Assembly (NCBI GenBank): GCA_041394285.1
Contig: JAWKIL010000001.1
Span: 62,001-126,000, forward strand
From: CADEDH01 sp041394285
Lineage (GTDB): Bacteria > Actinomycetota > Acidimicrobiia > Acidimicrobiales > SZUA-35
Direction: 5' to 3'
DNA length: 64,000 bases
Shown: piece after piece, positions 25,797 through 34,457 of the stretch
How the letters are laid out: each line of letters starts with the position of its first letter
Numbering within the stretch: the first letter of the stretch is position 1
Program-made: the position numbers and the translations under genes
Notes under the pieces: generated by a model
Seen by the model: only the letters and a program-made list of their open reading frames with translations
The model's database searches: none
What the model was told of the DNA's origin: nothing

Positions 25797-27452
25797 ATGC
25801 GGACCATTGTCAGCCGGATAGAGCACGCGGCCAAGGGCGATGGGCGGATCACCTTCGTCACCGGGTCGGAACCGGAGACGATGACGTGGGGCGAGCTCCA
25901 CGAGAACGCCAGAGCCATGGCCGGGGCGCTCCAGGCCCGGGGGGTCAACCAGGGCGACCATGTGGCCGTGCTCGGCCCCACCACACCTCTGCTCGTCACC
26001 TCGCTCCAGGCGGTGTGGCTCACCGGGGGCACACCGGTGGTGCTTCCCCTCCCCATGCGGCTCGGTTCGCTCGAGGAGTTCACCGCCGTCACCAAGGCCC
26101 GTATCCACGCCGCCGACTGCGTGGCCGTGCTCATAGACCCCGACTTCGCCCCCTTCGTGGAGCCGGCACCCGACGACCCGCCGATCTGGTCGCTGGCCGA
26201 GGTGGCCGAGGCCGCCGCCGGTATCGGCCCCGACGCCTTCATCCAGCCCCACTACCACGAGGACGATCTGTTCGTCCTGCAGTTCACCAGTGGTTCCACC
26301 TCCGAGCCCAAGGGCGTGATGCTGCCCAACTCGGTGATGGCGGCGAACCTCGACGCCATCCTGGAGGCGGCGAACGTCGACGTGGAGACCGACGTGATGG
26401 TCTCCTGGCTGCCCCTCTACCACGACATGGGCCTCGTGGGCTTCTGCATCCTGCCCATGAGCGCCGGGATCGACCTCGTGCTGGGTGCCCCCCAGGATTT
26501 CCTGGCCGCCCCCGCCCGGTGGATGGAGTGGATCTCCACCTACGGCGGCACGGCCACCGCCGGGCCCAACTTCAGCTACGTGCTGGCCACCCGGGCCCTG
26601 CGCACGGCCAAGGAGACGCTGGACCTGTCGTCGCTGCGGATCGCCCTGAACGGGGCCGAGCCGGTCGACCCGGCGTCGGTGCGGGCCTTCGTGGAGGCCG
26701 GCGCCCGCCACGGGCTGCGGCCCGGTGCGGTGTTCCCCGCCTTCGGGATGGCCGAGGTGGCGATCGCCGGCAGCTTCCCCGAGCCGATGTCGGGCATGCA
26801 CACCGACGTGATCGACGCGTCGGTGCTGGAACAGGAGCACCGGGCCGTCCCGGTGCCGGCCGACCACCCCAACGCCCGCGAGATCGTCAAGTTGGGCCAG
26901 GCGGTGCCGGGGCTGCGGTTCCGCATCGTCGACCCCGTATCGGGCGCCGAGCTGGGTGACCGGGAGGTGGGTGAGCTCCAGATCGCCGGCACATCGGTGA
27001 TGGCGGGCTACTACCACCGGCCCGATGCCGATGCCGAGAGCCTGGTGGACGGTTGGCTCCGCACCGGAGACCTGGCCTACCTGGTAGACGGTGAGATGGT
27101 GATGTGCGGCCGCATCAAGGACCTCATCATCGTGGGCGGGCGCAACGTGTACCCCCAGGACGTGGAGCGGGCCGTGGCCGGGATCGACGGGGTGCGGGCC
27201 GGCAACGTGATCGTGTTCGGGGTCAAGGGTCGCAACAACAAGGAACGGCTGGTGGTGGTGGCAGAGAGCCGGGCCGACGACCTCGACCGGGTGCGGGAGG
27301 AGATCGCCCAGCAGTCCGTGGCCGCCGTGGGCGTCCCCTGCCACGACGTGGTGCTGGTCCAGCCGGGCAGCTTGCCCAAGACCAGCTCGGGCAAGCTCCA
27401 GCGGGCCCTGTGCCGCCAGCAGTACGAGACCGACGGGCTCCAGCCGGCCTGA
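25797..27452 (+). CDS. Fatty-acyl-AMP ligase-like adenylate-forming enzyme
   Basis: 551 aa of the ANL superfamily. Seen directly: the ATP P-loop FTSGSTSEPKG (163-173), SWLPLYHDMGLVGF typical of fatty-acyl-AMP ligases (FAAL) and related FadD32-like enzymes, RIKDLIIVGGRNVYPQDVE in the hinge, and terminal PKTSSGKLQR with catalytic Lys533. FAALs activate fatty acids to acyl-AMP for transfer to an acyl carrier protein. No ACP, PKS or NRPS domain is fused or adjacent, so the acceptor lies elsewhere. It could alternatively be an acyl-CoA synthetase. Transcribed divergently from the NTF2-like gene. Confidence 0.87.
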   Translation: MRTIVSRIEHAAKGDGRITFVTGSEPETMTWGELHENARAMAGALQARGVNQGDHVAVLGPTTPLLVTSLQAVWLTGGTPVVLPLPMRLGSLEEFTAVTKARIHAADCVAVLIDPDFAPFVEPAPDDPPIWSLAEVAEAAAGIGPDAFIQPHYHEDDLFVLQFTSGSTSEPKGVMLPNSVMAANLDAILEAANVDVETDVMVSWLPLYHDMGLVGFCILPMSAGIDLVLGAPQDFLAAPARWMEWISTYGGTATAGPNFSYVLATRALRTAKETLDLSSLRIALNGAEPVDPASVRAFVEAGARHGLRPGAVFPAFGMAEVAIAGSFPEPMSGMHTDVIDASVLEQEHRAVPVPADHPNAREIVKLGQAVPGLRFRIVDPVSGAELGDREVGELQIAGTSVMAGYYHRPDADAESLVDGWLRTGDLAYLVDGEMVMCGRIKDLIIVGGRNVYPQDVERAVAGIDGVRAGNVIVFGVKGRNNKERLVVVAESRADDLDRVREEIAQQSVAAVGVPCHDVVLVQPGSLPKTSSGKLQRALCRQQYETDGLQPA

Positions 27453-27500
27453 GCCGGCCCGGCGCACCCCTGGGGCCCGGCCCCCTGCGGTCGTCGTAGG

Positions 27501-27604
27501 GCGCGACAAAAACCGCGCCCCGCCGCCCTTCTGTGTCACGTTCTCGACGAATGCCGGTGAATTCGCGGCGCGGTTGGCGGGAGTGACGCGGTTTTCGTTG
27601 TGCG
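27501..27604. repeat. ~104-bp imperfect palindromic intergenic repeat, copy A
   Basis: Copy A of a sequence that recurs without gaps at 55282-55385. Shared blocks include CGCGCCCC, CCGCC, TTCTG, GTCACGTT, TTCGCG and TTTTCGT. The ends form an imperfect inverted repeat (left ACAAAAACCGCG, right CGCGGTTTTCGTTGT). It lies between the convergent acyl-AMP ligase and LLM genes and may also act as a bidirectional terminator. Confidence 0.6.
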
Positions 27605-27616
27605 GAACGGGGTCGA

Positions 27617-28630
27617 TCAGGCCGACTTGAGGTCGGCCATGACCTTCCGCCAGCGGTCGGGGTCGGCCTTGTACGGGGCGTAGAAGCTGAGCCGCTGGAT
27701 GCAGTCGCCGTACCGGCGGTGCAGCTCGGCCCCGATCTGCTCGGGCTCGCCCACCACGGCGAAGGTGTTGAGCACCTCGTCGTCCACCAGTGTGCCCATC
27801 TCCTCCCACCGCCCCTGCTTGGACATGGCGTTGAGCTCGTCCTGGAGCCCGCCCCAGCCGTGGAGGTCGAGCACCGGCCGGTAGGCCGGGGTGGACCCGT
27901 AGAACGAGATCTGCTGCTTGGTGGCGGCCGCCGCCTTGGTGATCTCGCTCTCGCTGTTGCCGGTCACCACGAACGACGGGCCCACGATCTCGAAGCCATC
28001 CATCGTCTTGCCCGCCTTGGCCCGCCCGGCGGCCAGGGCCGGGATCGTGACCTCCCGCAGGAAGCGCTCGGTGGTGAAACCGTGGCAGATGAAGCCGTCG
28101 GCCACCTCGCCCGCCACCTCGGTCATCAGGCGGCCCACGCCGGCCAGGAAGATCTTGGGATCGCCGTGGGGGTTGGGCCCCGGGTCGAAGAACGGGGTCA
28201 TCAACGTGTGCTGGTAGAAGTCGCCCCGGAAGTCGAGCTTGGTGCCGTTGTTCCACGAGTCCCAGATGGCCCGGATGGCCAGCACCATCTCCCGCATACG
28301 GGCCGCCGGGTGCGACCACGGCATCGAGAACCGCTTGGTGATGTGGGGCTTGATCTGGGAACCGAGGCCGAGGATGAACCGGCCGGAGTAGGCCTGCAGG
28401 TCCCAGGCGGTGTTGGCCAGCGTCATCGGGCTGCGGGCGAAGGCCACGGCGATCGATGTGCCGAGCTCGAGCGTGGTGGTGTGCTCGGCCGCCAGCAGGA
28501 GGGGGAGGAACGGGTCATGGGCCGTCTCCGCCGTCCAGTAGCCGTCGTAGCCGGCGGCCTCCTGCTCCTTGGCCGAAGCGACCACCGACTCCAGGCCGCC
28601 CCCGTAGCCGAACCCACCGTCAACCTTCAT
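27617..28630 (-). CDS. LLM-class F420-dependent oxidoreductase-like protein
   Basis: 337 aa, TIM-barrel luciferase-like, with KVDGGFGYGGGLESVVASAK at the N-terminus, EAAGYDGYWTAETAHDPFLP and LELGTSIAVAFARSPMTLA. The layout (short insert, LLL/AAEHTT stretch) matches actinobacterial F420-dependent oxidoreductases of the MSMEG-type subfamily rather than FMN monooxygenases, but the cofactor assignment is inference. The ATG at 28630 has GGAGG 5 nt upstream (a GTG lies one codon earlier). It is convergent with the acyl-AMP ligase. Confidence 0.88.
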   Translation of the reverse strand: MKVDGGFGYGGGLESVVASAKEQEAAGYDGYWTAETAHDPFLPLLLAAEHTTTLELGTSIAVAFARSPMTLANTAWDLQAYSGRFILGLGSQIKPHITKRFSMPWSHPAARMREMVLAIRAIWDSWNNGTKLDFRGDFYQHTLMTPFFDPGPNPHGDPKIFLAGVGRLMTEVAGEVADGFICHGFTTERFLREVTIPALAAGRAKAGKTMDGFEIVGPSFVVTGNSESEITKAAAATKQQISFYGSTPAYRPVLDLHGWGGLQDELNAMSKQGRWEEMGTLVDDEVLNTFAVVGEPEQIGAELHRRYGDCIQRLSFYAPYKADPDRWRKVMADLKSA

Positions 28631-28816
28631 CACAGCCTCCTCAACCGGGTCTTCGGACCGGCACGGCCGTGCCCGGTCCCGATGCCGCGACCGTAGCGGG
28701 TACGTGGGCTTCCACCCAGCCCGCTAGCGATCTCGGCCCCTGATCTCCGCCATCTTGGACCACGGGGGCGGGGCCAAGACGGTGACGGGGTTGGGGTCCC
28801 GGCACCGATGGGGGTC

Positions 28817-28833
28817 CCGGGGGGCGCAGCCCC
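28817..28833. other. Hairpin in the leader of the thioredoxin-like gene
   Basis: GGGGGGC and GCCCCCC pair around a GCA loop about 10-20 nt upstream of the candidate starts. It could block a ribosome-binding site, since no convincing Shine-Dalgarno is seen, or be part of a terminator for upstream transcription. The rest of the 200-nt gap shows nothing else. Confidence 0.35.
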
Positions 28834-28854
28834 CCGCTAATGTTGATTTCGATG

Positions 28855-29568
28855 ATGATCGATGTGACTGACGCCAGCTTCGAGACCGAGATCTTGAACC
28901 GGTCCATGACCACCCCGGTGGTGGTCGACCTGTGGGCTCCCTGGTGTGGCCCGTGCAAGACCCTGGGCCCGATCATCGAGAAGGTGGTCGACGAGACGAA
29001 CGGCCGGGTGGTGCTGGCCAAGATCAACGTCGACGAGAACCCGCAGGCGTCGGCCGCCTTCCGGGTGCAGTCGATCCCGGCCGTGTACGCCCTGTACCAG
29101 GGGCAGGTGGTCGACGGCTTCATCGGCGCTCAGCCCGAAGCCCAGATCCGGGCCTTCGTGAACAAGCTGATCTCCGATGAGGTGGGCTCCGAGGTGGAGC
29201 AGCTGGTGCGGGCGGGCGACGAGGCGTCGCTGCGCCGGGCGGTGGAGATCGACCCCCAGAGCAAGCTCGCCGCCCTGTCGCTGGCCGTGCTGCTGGTCCA
29301 GACCGAGCGGGCCAGCGAGGCGCTCGAGGTGCTGGCCCCGTTCCCCGAGGACGAAGACATCGCCCCCGTAGCCGAGGCGGCTCGTAACGCGGCGCTGCCC
29401 ACGGGGGAGCGGTCCCGGATCGAGGGCCGGCTCACCGAGTTGCTGGACCAGGTGAAGGCGGACGACGACGCCCGCCAGGAGTTCGTGTCGCTGCTGGAGG
29501 AGCTGGCCGTGGGCGACCCGGCCGAGGCCACCGCCTGGCGCAAGAAGCTGTCCACCCGCCTGTTCTGA
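28855..29568 (+). CDS. Thioredoxin-domain TPR protein (YbbN/CnoX-like co-chaperone)
   Basis: About 237 aa. N-terminal thioredoxin domain with a complete WCGPC active site (30-34), SIPAVYALYQGQVVDGFIG (cis-Pro loop) and a C-terminal helical part of ~120 residues arranged as two TPR-like units (ALSLAVLLVQTERASEALEVL). This is the architecture of CnoX/YbbN chaperedoxins that hand substrates to GroEL/DnaK. E. coli CnoX lacks the redox-active CxxC; this protein has it, so it could be a true thiol oxidoreductase. The start is uncertain among ATGs at 28840, 28852 and 28855; the last matches where family homology begins. Confidence 0.87.
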   Translation: MIDVTDASFETEILNRSMTTPVVVDLWAPWCGPCKTLGPIIEKVVDETNGRVVLAKINVDENPQASAAFRVQSIPAVYALYQGQVVDGFIGAQPEAQIRAFVNKLISDEVGSEVEQLVRAGDEASLRRAVEIDPQSKLAALSLAVLLVQTERASEALEVLAPFPEDEDIAPVAEAARNAALPTGERSRIEGRLTELLDQVKADDDARQEFVSLLEELAVGDPAEATAWRKKLSTRLF

Positions 29569-29690
29569 TCCCATCGGCCGGCGCTAGGCTCCGGTCCCAC
29601 GGGTGACACGTCACCCGCCCACTCCTTCCCCCTGAATCCGCGATCCCGGTCACGTCTGCGTGGCCGGCCGGTTGGAAGGACGGCGACCCC

Positions 29691-30518
29691 GTGACGGCTG
29701 CCGCTACCGCGCCCGAACCCCCCGATACCGGGGCCGATCCCGGTCGGGACCCGTGGGATCGGATCTCCCTTGTCGAGCGCTTCGTGGATCCTCGGGTCCT
29801 GGCCGTGCCCTGGCGGGACCGGCCCCGGCTGCTGGCCGGGGCGGGTCTGGCGGTGGCTGCGATCGTGGCCCTCGGGTGGTGGCTGGGCCGCCCGTCGTCA
29901 GCCGGGCCCATCGACGAGGCGATCCCGTTCGCTTCGGCCCCTGCGGCGGACGCTGGATCCTCGGCGCCCCTCTCCGCCGGCGGTGGTGGATCGGGGGGCG
30001 GGGCCGGGCCTCCCGGGCCCACCGGCACGGCCCCCGCCCCCGGTACCGGTACCGACGTGCCGGCACCGGTCGACCTGGTGGTGCACGTGGCCGGGGCCGT
30101 GATCCGCCCCGGCATCGTGCACCTGGCCGCCGGAGCCCGCGTGGTCGATGCCATCGACGCCGCGGGTGGTGCCGCCGACGGCGCCGACCTCGATCAGCTC
30201 AACCTGGCCGCCCCGCTGGGCGACGGGGTACAGGTCCGGGTGCCCCGGGAGGGCGAGACGCTGGTGGCGCCGATCAGCCCGGCGCCGGCCGCCCCGGGCG
30301 GCGGTGGCCCGGGGGCCCCGGCGCCGGCCGTGGTCGACCTCAACCGGGCCACGGCGGCGGAGTTGGAACAGCTCCCCGGAATCGGCCCCTCGCTGGCCGC
30401 CGCCATCGTCACCTGGCGAACCGAACACGGGCCGTTCAAGCGGGTCGACGACCTGCTCGACGTCCCCGGCATCGGGCCGGCCAAGATGACCACCCTGGGC
30501 GACCGTGTCACGGTCTGA
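29691..30518 (+). CDS. comEA: ComEA-type helix-hairpin-helix DNA-binding protein
   Basis: 275 aa. Cytoplasmic N-terminus, one TM helix (LLAGAGLAVAAIVALGWWLG, ~46-65), Gly/Pro-rich spacer, an SLBB-like domain (VDLVVHVAGAVIRPGIVHL, ~127-185) and a C-terminal tandem HhH domain (VDLNRATAAELEQLPGIGPS ... DLLDVPGIGPAKM, ~212-270). ComEA binds double-stranded DNA outside the membrane and feeds it to ComEC. GTG start with GGAAGGA upstream. The 3' end overlaps comEC by 14 nt, as in classical competence operons. Confidence 0.93.
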   Translation: MTAAATAPEPPDTGADPGRDPWDRISLVERFVDPRVLAVPWRDRPRLLAGAGLAVAAIVALGWWLGRPSSAGPIDEAIPFASAPAADAGSSAPLSAGGGGSGGGAGPPGPTGTAPAPGTGTDVPAPVDLVVHVAGAVIRPGIVHLAAGARVVDAIDAAGGAADGADLDQLNLAAPLGDGVQVRVPREGETLVAPISPAPAAPGGGGPGAPAPAVVDLNRATAAELEQLPGIGPSLAAAIVTWRTEHGPFKRVDDLLDVPGIGPAKMTTLGDRVTV

Positions 30519-32385
30519 CGGCACGGCGGCGCCCGACGACGGCGCCGGGGAACGGGAGGGCGGAGGCGGCGAGCGCCACCTGGCCGACTGGCAGGTGGTG
30601 GCGCTCGCCGCCCTGGTCTGGGCCGGGGCCCGTCTGGCCCTCCCGGTACCGCTCACGGTGGGGGCGGCCATGGCCGCCGCCGGTCTGGCCGCCCGGCGGC
30701 CGTCGCTCGTGCTGGCCGCCGCCCTCGCCTGCGGGTCGGCCCGGGGCGCGGCGTCGGACGCCGCCTACCGGCCGGTGGAGGCCGGCCCGCTGGCCGCCAC
30801 GGTCGTTCTGTTGACGGATCCGGCGCCCGCCGGGGCCGGCTGGCACGCCGAGGTGCGCCTGGCCGACGGCCGGCGGGTCGACGCCTGGGCCTACGGATCG
30901 GCCGGGGTGAGCCTCTCGCGGCTGGCCGCCGGTGACCGGGCGCCGGCGTCGGGCCGGCTCACCCCCCTCGATGGCAACGGCTGGGCCCGGGCCCGGCACC
31001 TGGTGGGCCGGCTGTCGGTGTCCGAGCTGGGCCCGCCCCGCCACCCGGGAGGACCCCGGGCCATCGTGGAGTGGGCCCGCCGAAGGGTCGTGGCCGGTGC
31101 CGAGCTCGTCCCCGAGGCCCAGCGGCCGCTGTATCTGGGCCTCGTCATCGGCGACGACCGGCTGCAACCGGCCGGCCAGCGGGCCCGTTTCCGGGCCGCC
31201 GGCCTGTCCCACCTGCTCGCCGTGTCGGGCCAGAACGTGGCCTTCCTCCTCGCCGTGGCCCGGCCCCTGCTGCTGCCCGCCGGGCGGCGAACCCGTTTCG
31301 CCGTCACCTCGGCGCTGCTGGTCGGGTTCGCCGCCGCCACCCGGGCCGAGCCGTCGGTGCTGCGGGCCACGGCCACCGCCGGGTTGGCCGCCTGGGCGGC
31401 CACCACCGGGCGGCCCCAGAGCGGCCGGCGCCTGCTGGCGTTGGCCGTGGCCGGCCTGGTGCTGGTCGACCCGTTCCTCGTCCATTCCGTGGGCTTCCAG
31501 CTCTCGGTGGCGGCGTCGGCCGGGATCCTGCTGGTGGCCCCGGCGCTGGCGGCCCGGCTCCCGGGCCCGGCCCCGATGGCCGAGGCGCTGGCGGTCACCC
31601 TGGCCGCCCAGCTGGCCGTGGCGCCCCTGCTGGTCAGCCGATTCGGGCCGGTGTCGCTGGCCTCGGTACCGGCCAACCTGCTGGCCGGATGGGCCGCCGG
31701 TGCGGTGATGACCTGGGGCCTGTCGGCCGGGGTGGTGGCCGGTGTGCTGCCCCGTCCGGCCGGGGTTGTCGTGCAGGCGCCGGCGGCCGGGCTCGTGTGG
31801 TGGCTGGATGCGGTGGCCGGTTGGGCCACCCGTCTGCCCCTGCCGCTGCTCGACGCCCGGCACGGGGCGGCCCTGGTCGCTCTGCTGGCGGTGGCCGCCG
31901 GAGCGTACCGACGGGCCGGGGGCAGCGCCGGCCGCTCGACAGCGGGCGGGAGCACCACTGTTGCCGCCCGGGGCGCAGCGGTCGTGGCCCTGGGGGCGGC
32001 GGTGGCGCTGGGAGCGGTCGCCGTACCCCATCCGCCCCACCGGCCCACGGTGCTCGCCGGCGACGGGTGGTGGGTGCCGGGCGTCGCCGGCCGTCCCTCG
32101 GTGCTCGTGCTCGGCCCCGACGCCGGTGATGACCTGCTCGACGCCCTGCTGGCCCACCGCATCGGTCGGATCGACGTGGTGGTGGCCACCGCCGGCGGGG
32201 CCCGGGCGGCCGACACCGTGGTGGGGGTGGGCGACGTCGGCGCCCTGGGGCTCGTGCTGGCTCCGCCCCGGCACCGGATCAAGGGGGCGAAGACCGTGGG
32301 TCAGCCACTCGCCCTCACCACGGGCGCCGGCCCGCTCACCGTGGCCCCTCACGGCGACCGCCTCACTGTCACCGGGGGCCGGTAG
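30505..32385 (+). CDS. comEC: ComEC/Rec2-type DNA-uptake channel protein with degenerate C-terminal domain
   Basis: 626 aa. N-terminal DUF4131-like region, then the polytopic competence domain with YLGLVIGDDRL and FRAAGLSHLLAVSGQNVAFLL, the hallmark motif of ComEC (~residues 208-250), and about ten hydrophobic segments. The C-terminus (~515-626) aligns in position with the metallo-beta-lactamase nuclease domain but is short and lacks the HxHxDH metal motif. It imports single-stranded DNA across the membrane. Start GTG at 30505, overlapping comEA. The lost nuclease motif suggests that strand degradation is done by another enzyme or that the domain is vestigial. Confidence 0.9.
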   Translation: MSRSDGTAAPDDGAGEREGGGGERHLADWQVVALAALVWAGARLALPVPLTVGAAMAAAGLAARRPSLVLAAALACGSARGAASDAAYRPVEAGPLAATVVLLTDPAPAGAGWHAEVRLADGRRVDAWAYGSAGVSLSRLAAGDRAPASGRLTPLDGNGWARARHLVGRLSVSELGPPRHPGGPRAIVEWARRRVVAGAELVPEAQRPLYLGLVIGDDRLQPAGQRARFRAAGLSHLLAVSGQNVAFLLAVARPLLLPAGRRTRFAVTSALLVGFAAATRAEPSVLRATATAGLAAWAATTGRPQSGRRLLALAVAGLVLVDPFLVHSVGFQLSVAASAGILLVAPALAARLPGPAPMAEALAVTLAAQLAVAPLLVSRFGPVSLASVPANLLAGWAAGAVMTWGLSAGVVAGVLPRPAGVVVQAPAAGLVWWLDAVAGWATRLPLPLLDARHGAALVALLAVAAGAYRRAGGSAGRSTAGGSTTVAARGAAVVALGAAVALGAVAVPHPPHRPTVLAGDGWWVPGVAGRPSVLVLGPDAGDDLLDALLAHRIGRIDVVVATAGGARAADTVVGVGDVGALGLVLAPPRHRIKGAKTVGQPLALTTGAGPLTVAPHGDRLTVTGGR

Positions 32386-32395
32386 GTTCCGATCG

Positions 32396-33400
32396 ATGGT
32401 GATGCTCGTGATCAAGGGCGACGACGCCACCCTGGTGGCCCAGGCTCTGCGCCGCGTCGTCAACGAGCTGGTGGGCGACGGCGACCGGTCGCTGATGGTG
32501 GAGGAGGTGGGTGAGGCCCAGTACGGCGCCGAGGGGGGCGAGCCCGAGCTGGCGCCCCTCGTCAACGCCGCCCGCACCCCGCCGTTCCTCACCAGCCGGC
32601 GGGTGGTCATAGGCCGCAACCTCGGCCTGTTCACCCGGGCCGAGCAGGTGGCGCCGCTGGTGGGGCTGCTGGCCGACCCCCTGCCCGACAACGACCTCGT
32701 GCTGGTGTGGGAGCGGGCCGCAGCGTCCACCCGCTTGGGAGCCATGCCCAAGTCGCTCAAGGAAGCGGTGAAGGCAGCGGGAGCCGAGGAGATCGATGCC
32801 GCGCCGTCGGGGGCCGGGCGCAAGGGGCTGCTGGCCGAGCGACTGAGCACGGCGTCGGTGAAGCTCGACGCCGCCGCCAAGAACCTCATCACGGAGCAGT
32901 TGGGCGACGATGTGGGCCGGGCCGAGCCCCTCCTGGCCATCCTCCACTCCACGTTCGGCGACGGCGCCCGCCTCACGGTGTCCGACGTCGAGCCTTTCCT
33001 CGGCCCGGCCTCCGACGTCCCGCCATGGGACCTGACCGACGCCATCGACTCGGGAGACATCCCGGGCGCCCTCGACAAGCTGCAGCGGATGACCCAGGGG
33101 GGAAGCCGCCATGCCCTGCAGGTCCTGGCCACCCTGCACGGTCACTACCAGCGGGCCCTCAGCCTCGACGGAGCACCGGTGGGCGACGAGCGGTCGGCGG
33201 CGGCCCACCTCGGCCTCACCGGCTCCACCTTCCCGGCCCGCAAGGCGCTGAACCTGTCGCGCCGGCTCGGCTCGGAGCGGCTGGCGTCCGTGGTCGGCCT
33301 CCTGGCCCAGGCCGACCTCGACGTGCGCGGGGCGAGCGCCGTGCCCGACAACACCACCCTCGAAGTTCTCGTCGCCCGCTTGGCCCGCCTCAGCCGCTGA
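32396..33400 (+). CDS. holA: DNA polymerase III delta subunit
   Basis: 334 aa, the clamp-loader subunit that opens the beta clamp. The pattern is typical of actinobacterial HolA: LVIKGDDATLVAQALRRVVN at the start, TPPFLTSRRVVIGRNLGLF in the middle, and a C-terminal collar domain (ALDKLQRMTQGGSRHALQVL, SERLASVVGLLAQADLDVRG). Gene order comEA-comEC-holA-rpsT supports the call. The ATG at 32396 is used; the frame is open upstream to 31742 inside comEC and is ignored. Confidence 0.93.
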   Translation: MVMLVIKGDDATLVAQALRRVVNELVGDGDRSLMVEEVGEAQYGAEGGEPELAPLVNAARTPPFLTSRRVVIGRNLGLFTRAEQVAPLVGLLADPLPDNDLVLVWERAAASTRLGAMPKSLKEAVKAAGAEEIDAAPSGAGRKGLLAERLSTASVKLDAAAKNLITEQLGDDVGRAEPLLAILHSTFGDGARLTVSDVEPFLGPASDVPPWDLTDAIDSGDIPGALDKLQRMTQGGSRHALQVLATLHGHYQRALSLDGAPVGDERSAAAHLGLTGSTFPARKALNLSRRLGSERLASVVGLLAQADLDVRGASAVPDNTTLEVLVARLARLSR

Positions 33401-33480
33401 CCGACCGCCGATCTGATACCGGTGGCCGTCACCGGCGACGTTCTGGGACACCAGATCGGGGTTCTACTAGGGTCTGGCGG

Positions 33481-34365
33481 GTGAGCGCTGGAGCACGACT
33501 GCCGGGAGCCCCGGACCCTATGCACTACTGGGACGGCGCCGGGGTACGCCTGGCCGCCGACTCGTGGGGCGACCCGAACGGTCCGCTGATCATCCTCCAG
33601 CACGGCGGAGGCCAGACCCGCCACGCCTGGCGGGGCACCGGCGAGACCCTCGGGCGGTCCGGTTACCACGCCGTCGCCTTCGATGCCCGGGGTCACGGAG
33701 ACTCCGAGTGGGCGTCCGACGGCAACTACGATCGCAGCGCCATGGTCGACGACCTGATCCGGGTGGTGGAGCACCTGGCCCCGGCCGCTCCGCCGGTGCT
33801 GGTGGGGGCGTCGATGGGCGGCAACACCAGCCTGGCCGCGCTCGGTGAGGGGCGTCTGGAGGGCGGTGGACTGGTGCTGGTCGACATCGCCCCCCGGATC
33901 CGGCCCGAGGGCACCAAGAAGATCGGCGAGTTCATGGGTCAGAAGCCCGACGGCTTCGACTCGCTGGAGGAGGTGGCCGAGGCCATCGCCAACTACCAGC
34001 CCCACCGCAAGCGGCCCCGGAACCTCGACGGGCTGGCCAAGAACATCCGCCTCGCGCCCGACGGGAAGTACCGCTGGCACTGGGACCCCCGGTTCCGGCG
34101 CCGCAGCATCACCCCCGAGGAGATGCGGGCCCGCACCCACCACATGGAGGACTGCGCCCGCAACCTCACCGTGCCGACCCTGCTCGTGCGGGGCGGACTG
34201 TCGGACGTGCTCGACGAAGCCGGCGCCCAGGCCTTCCTCGCCCTGGTGCCCCAGGCCGAGTACGTCAACGTCACCGACGCCGCCCACATGGTGGCCGGCG
34301 ACCGGAACGACATCTTCGCCACCGCCGTCATCGACTTCCTGACGCGCATCGTCCCGGTCACGTGA
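33481..34365 (+). CDS. Alpha/beta hydrolase
   Basis: 294 aa. Seen directly: oxyanion-hole HGGGQTRHAW (41-50), nucleophile elbow GASMGG (109-114) with Ser111, and catalytic His in VTDAAHMVAGD near the C-terminus. It resembles the epoxide-hydrolase/haloperoxidase-type group (DARGHGDS at 68-75), usually esterases, lactonases or dehalogenases. The GTG start at 33481 is weakly supported; an ATG at 33520 (MHYWDG) is a reasonable alternative. It sits alone between holA and rpsT. Substrate unknown. Confidence 0.87.
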   Translation: MSAGARLPGAPDPMHYWDGAGVRLAADSWGDPNGPLIILQHGGGQTRHAWRGTGETLGRSGYHAVAFDARGHGDSEWASDGNYDRSAMVDDLIRVVEHLAPAAPPVLVGASMGGNTSLAALGEGRLEGGGLVLVDIAPRIRPEGTKKIGEFMGQKPDGFDSLEEVAEAIANYQPHRKRPRNLDGLAKNIRLAPDGKYRWHWDPRFRRRSITPEEMRARTHHMEDCARNLTVPTLLVRGGLSDVLDEAGAQAFLALVPQAEYVNVTDAAHMVAGDRNDIFATAVIDFLTRIVPVT

Positions 34366-34402
34366 ACCCTTCGGGTTCCCCGGGTTCGCCTGGTGCGAAC
34401 CC
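34364..34402. terminator. Double-hairpin terminator repeat, copy 1
   Basis: GAACCC-TTC-GGGTTC (34364-34378) is followed by an 8-bp stem, GGGTTCGC (34382-34389) with GCGAACCC (34395-34402), loop CTGGT. The same two-hairpin arrangement recurs after lepA at 36618. It lies between the convergent hydrolase and rpsT genes; its first base falls in the hydrolase stop codon. Confidence 0.65.
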
Positions 34403-34457
34403 CTGACCGGGACGGGAAACGGCCGGTCCGGCCCGTAGGCCGTCCAGCGACGAACGA

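Noticed and set aside
25755..28319. 854-aa minus-strand ORF opposite the acyl-AMP ligase and running in the wrong frame through the LLM gene
   Set aside because: Antisense to a clear ANL enzyme, low-complexity composition and no start signal.
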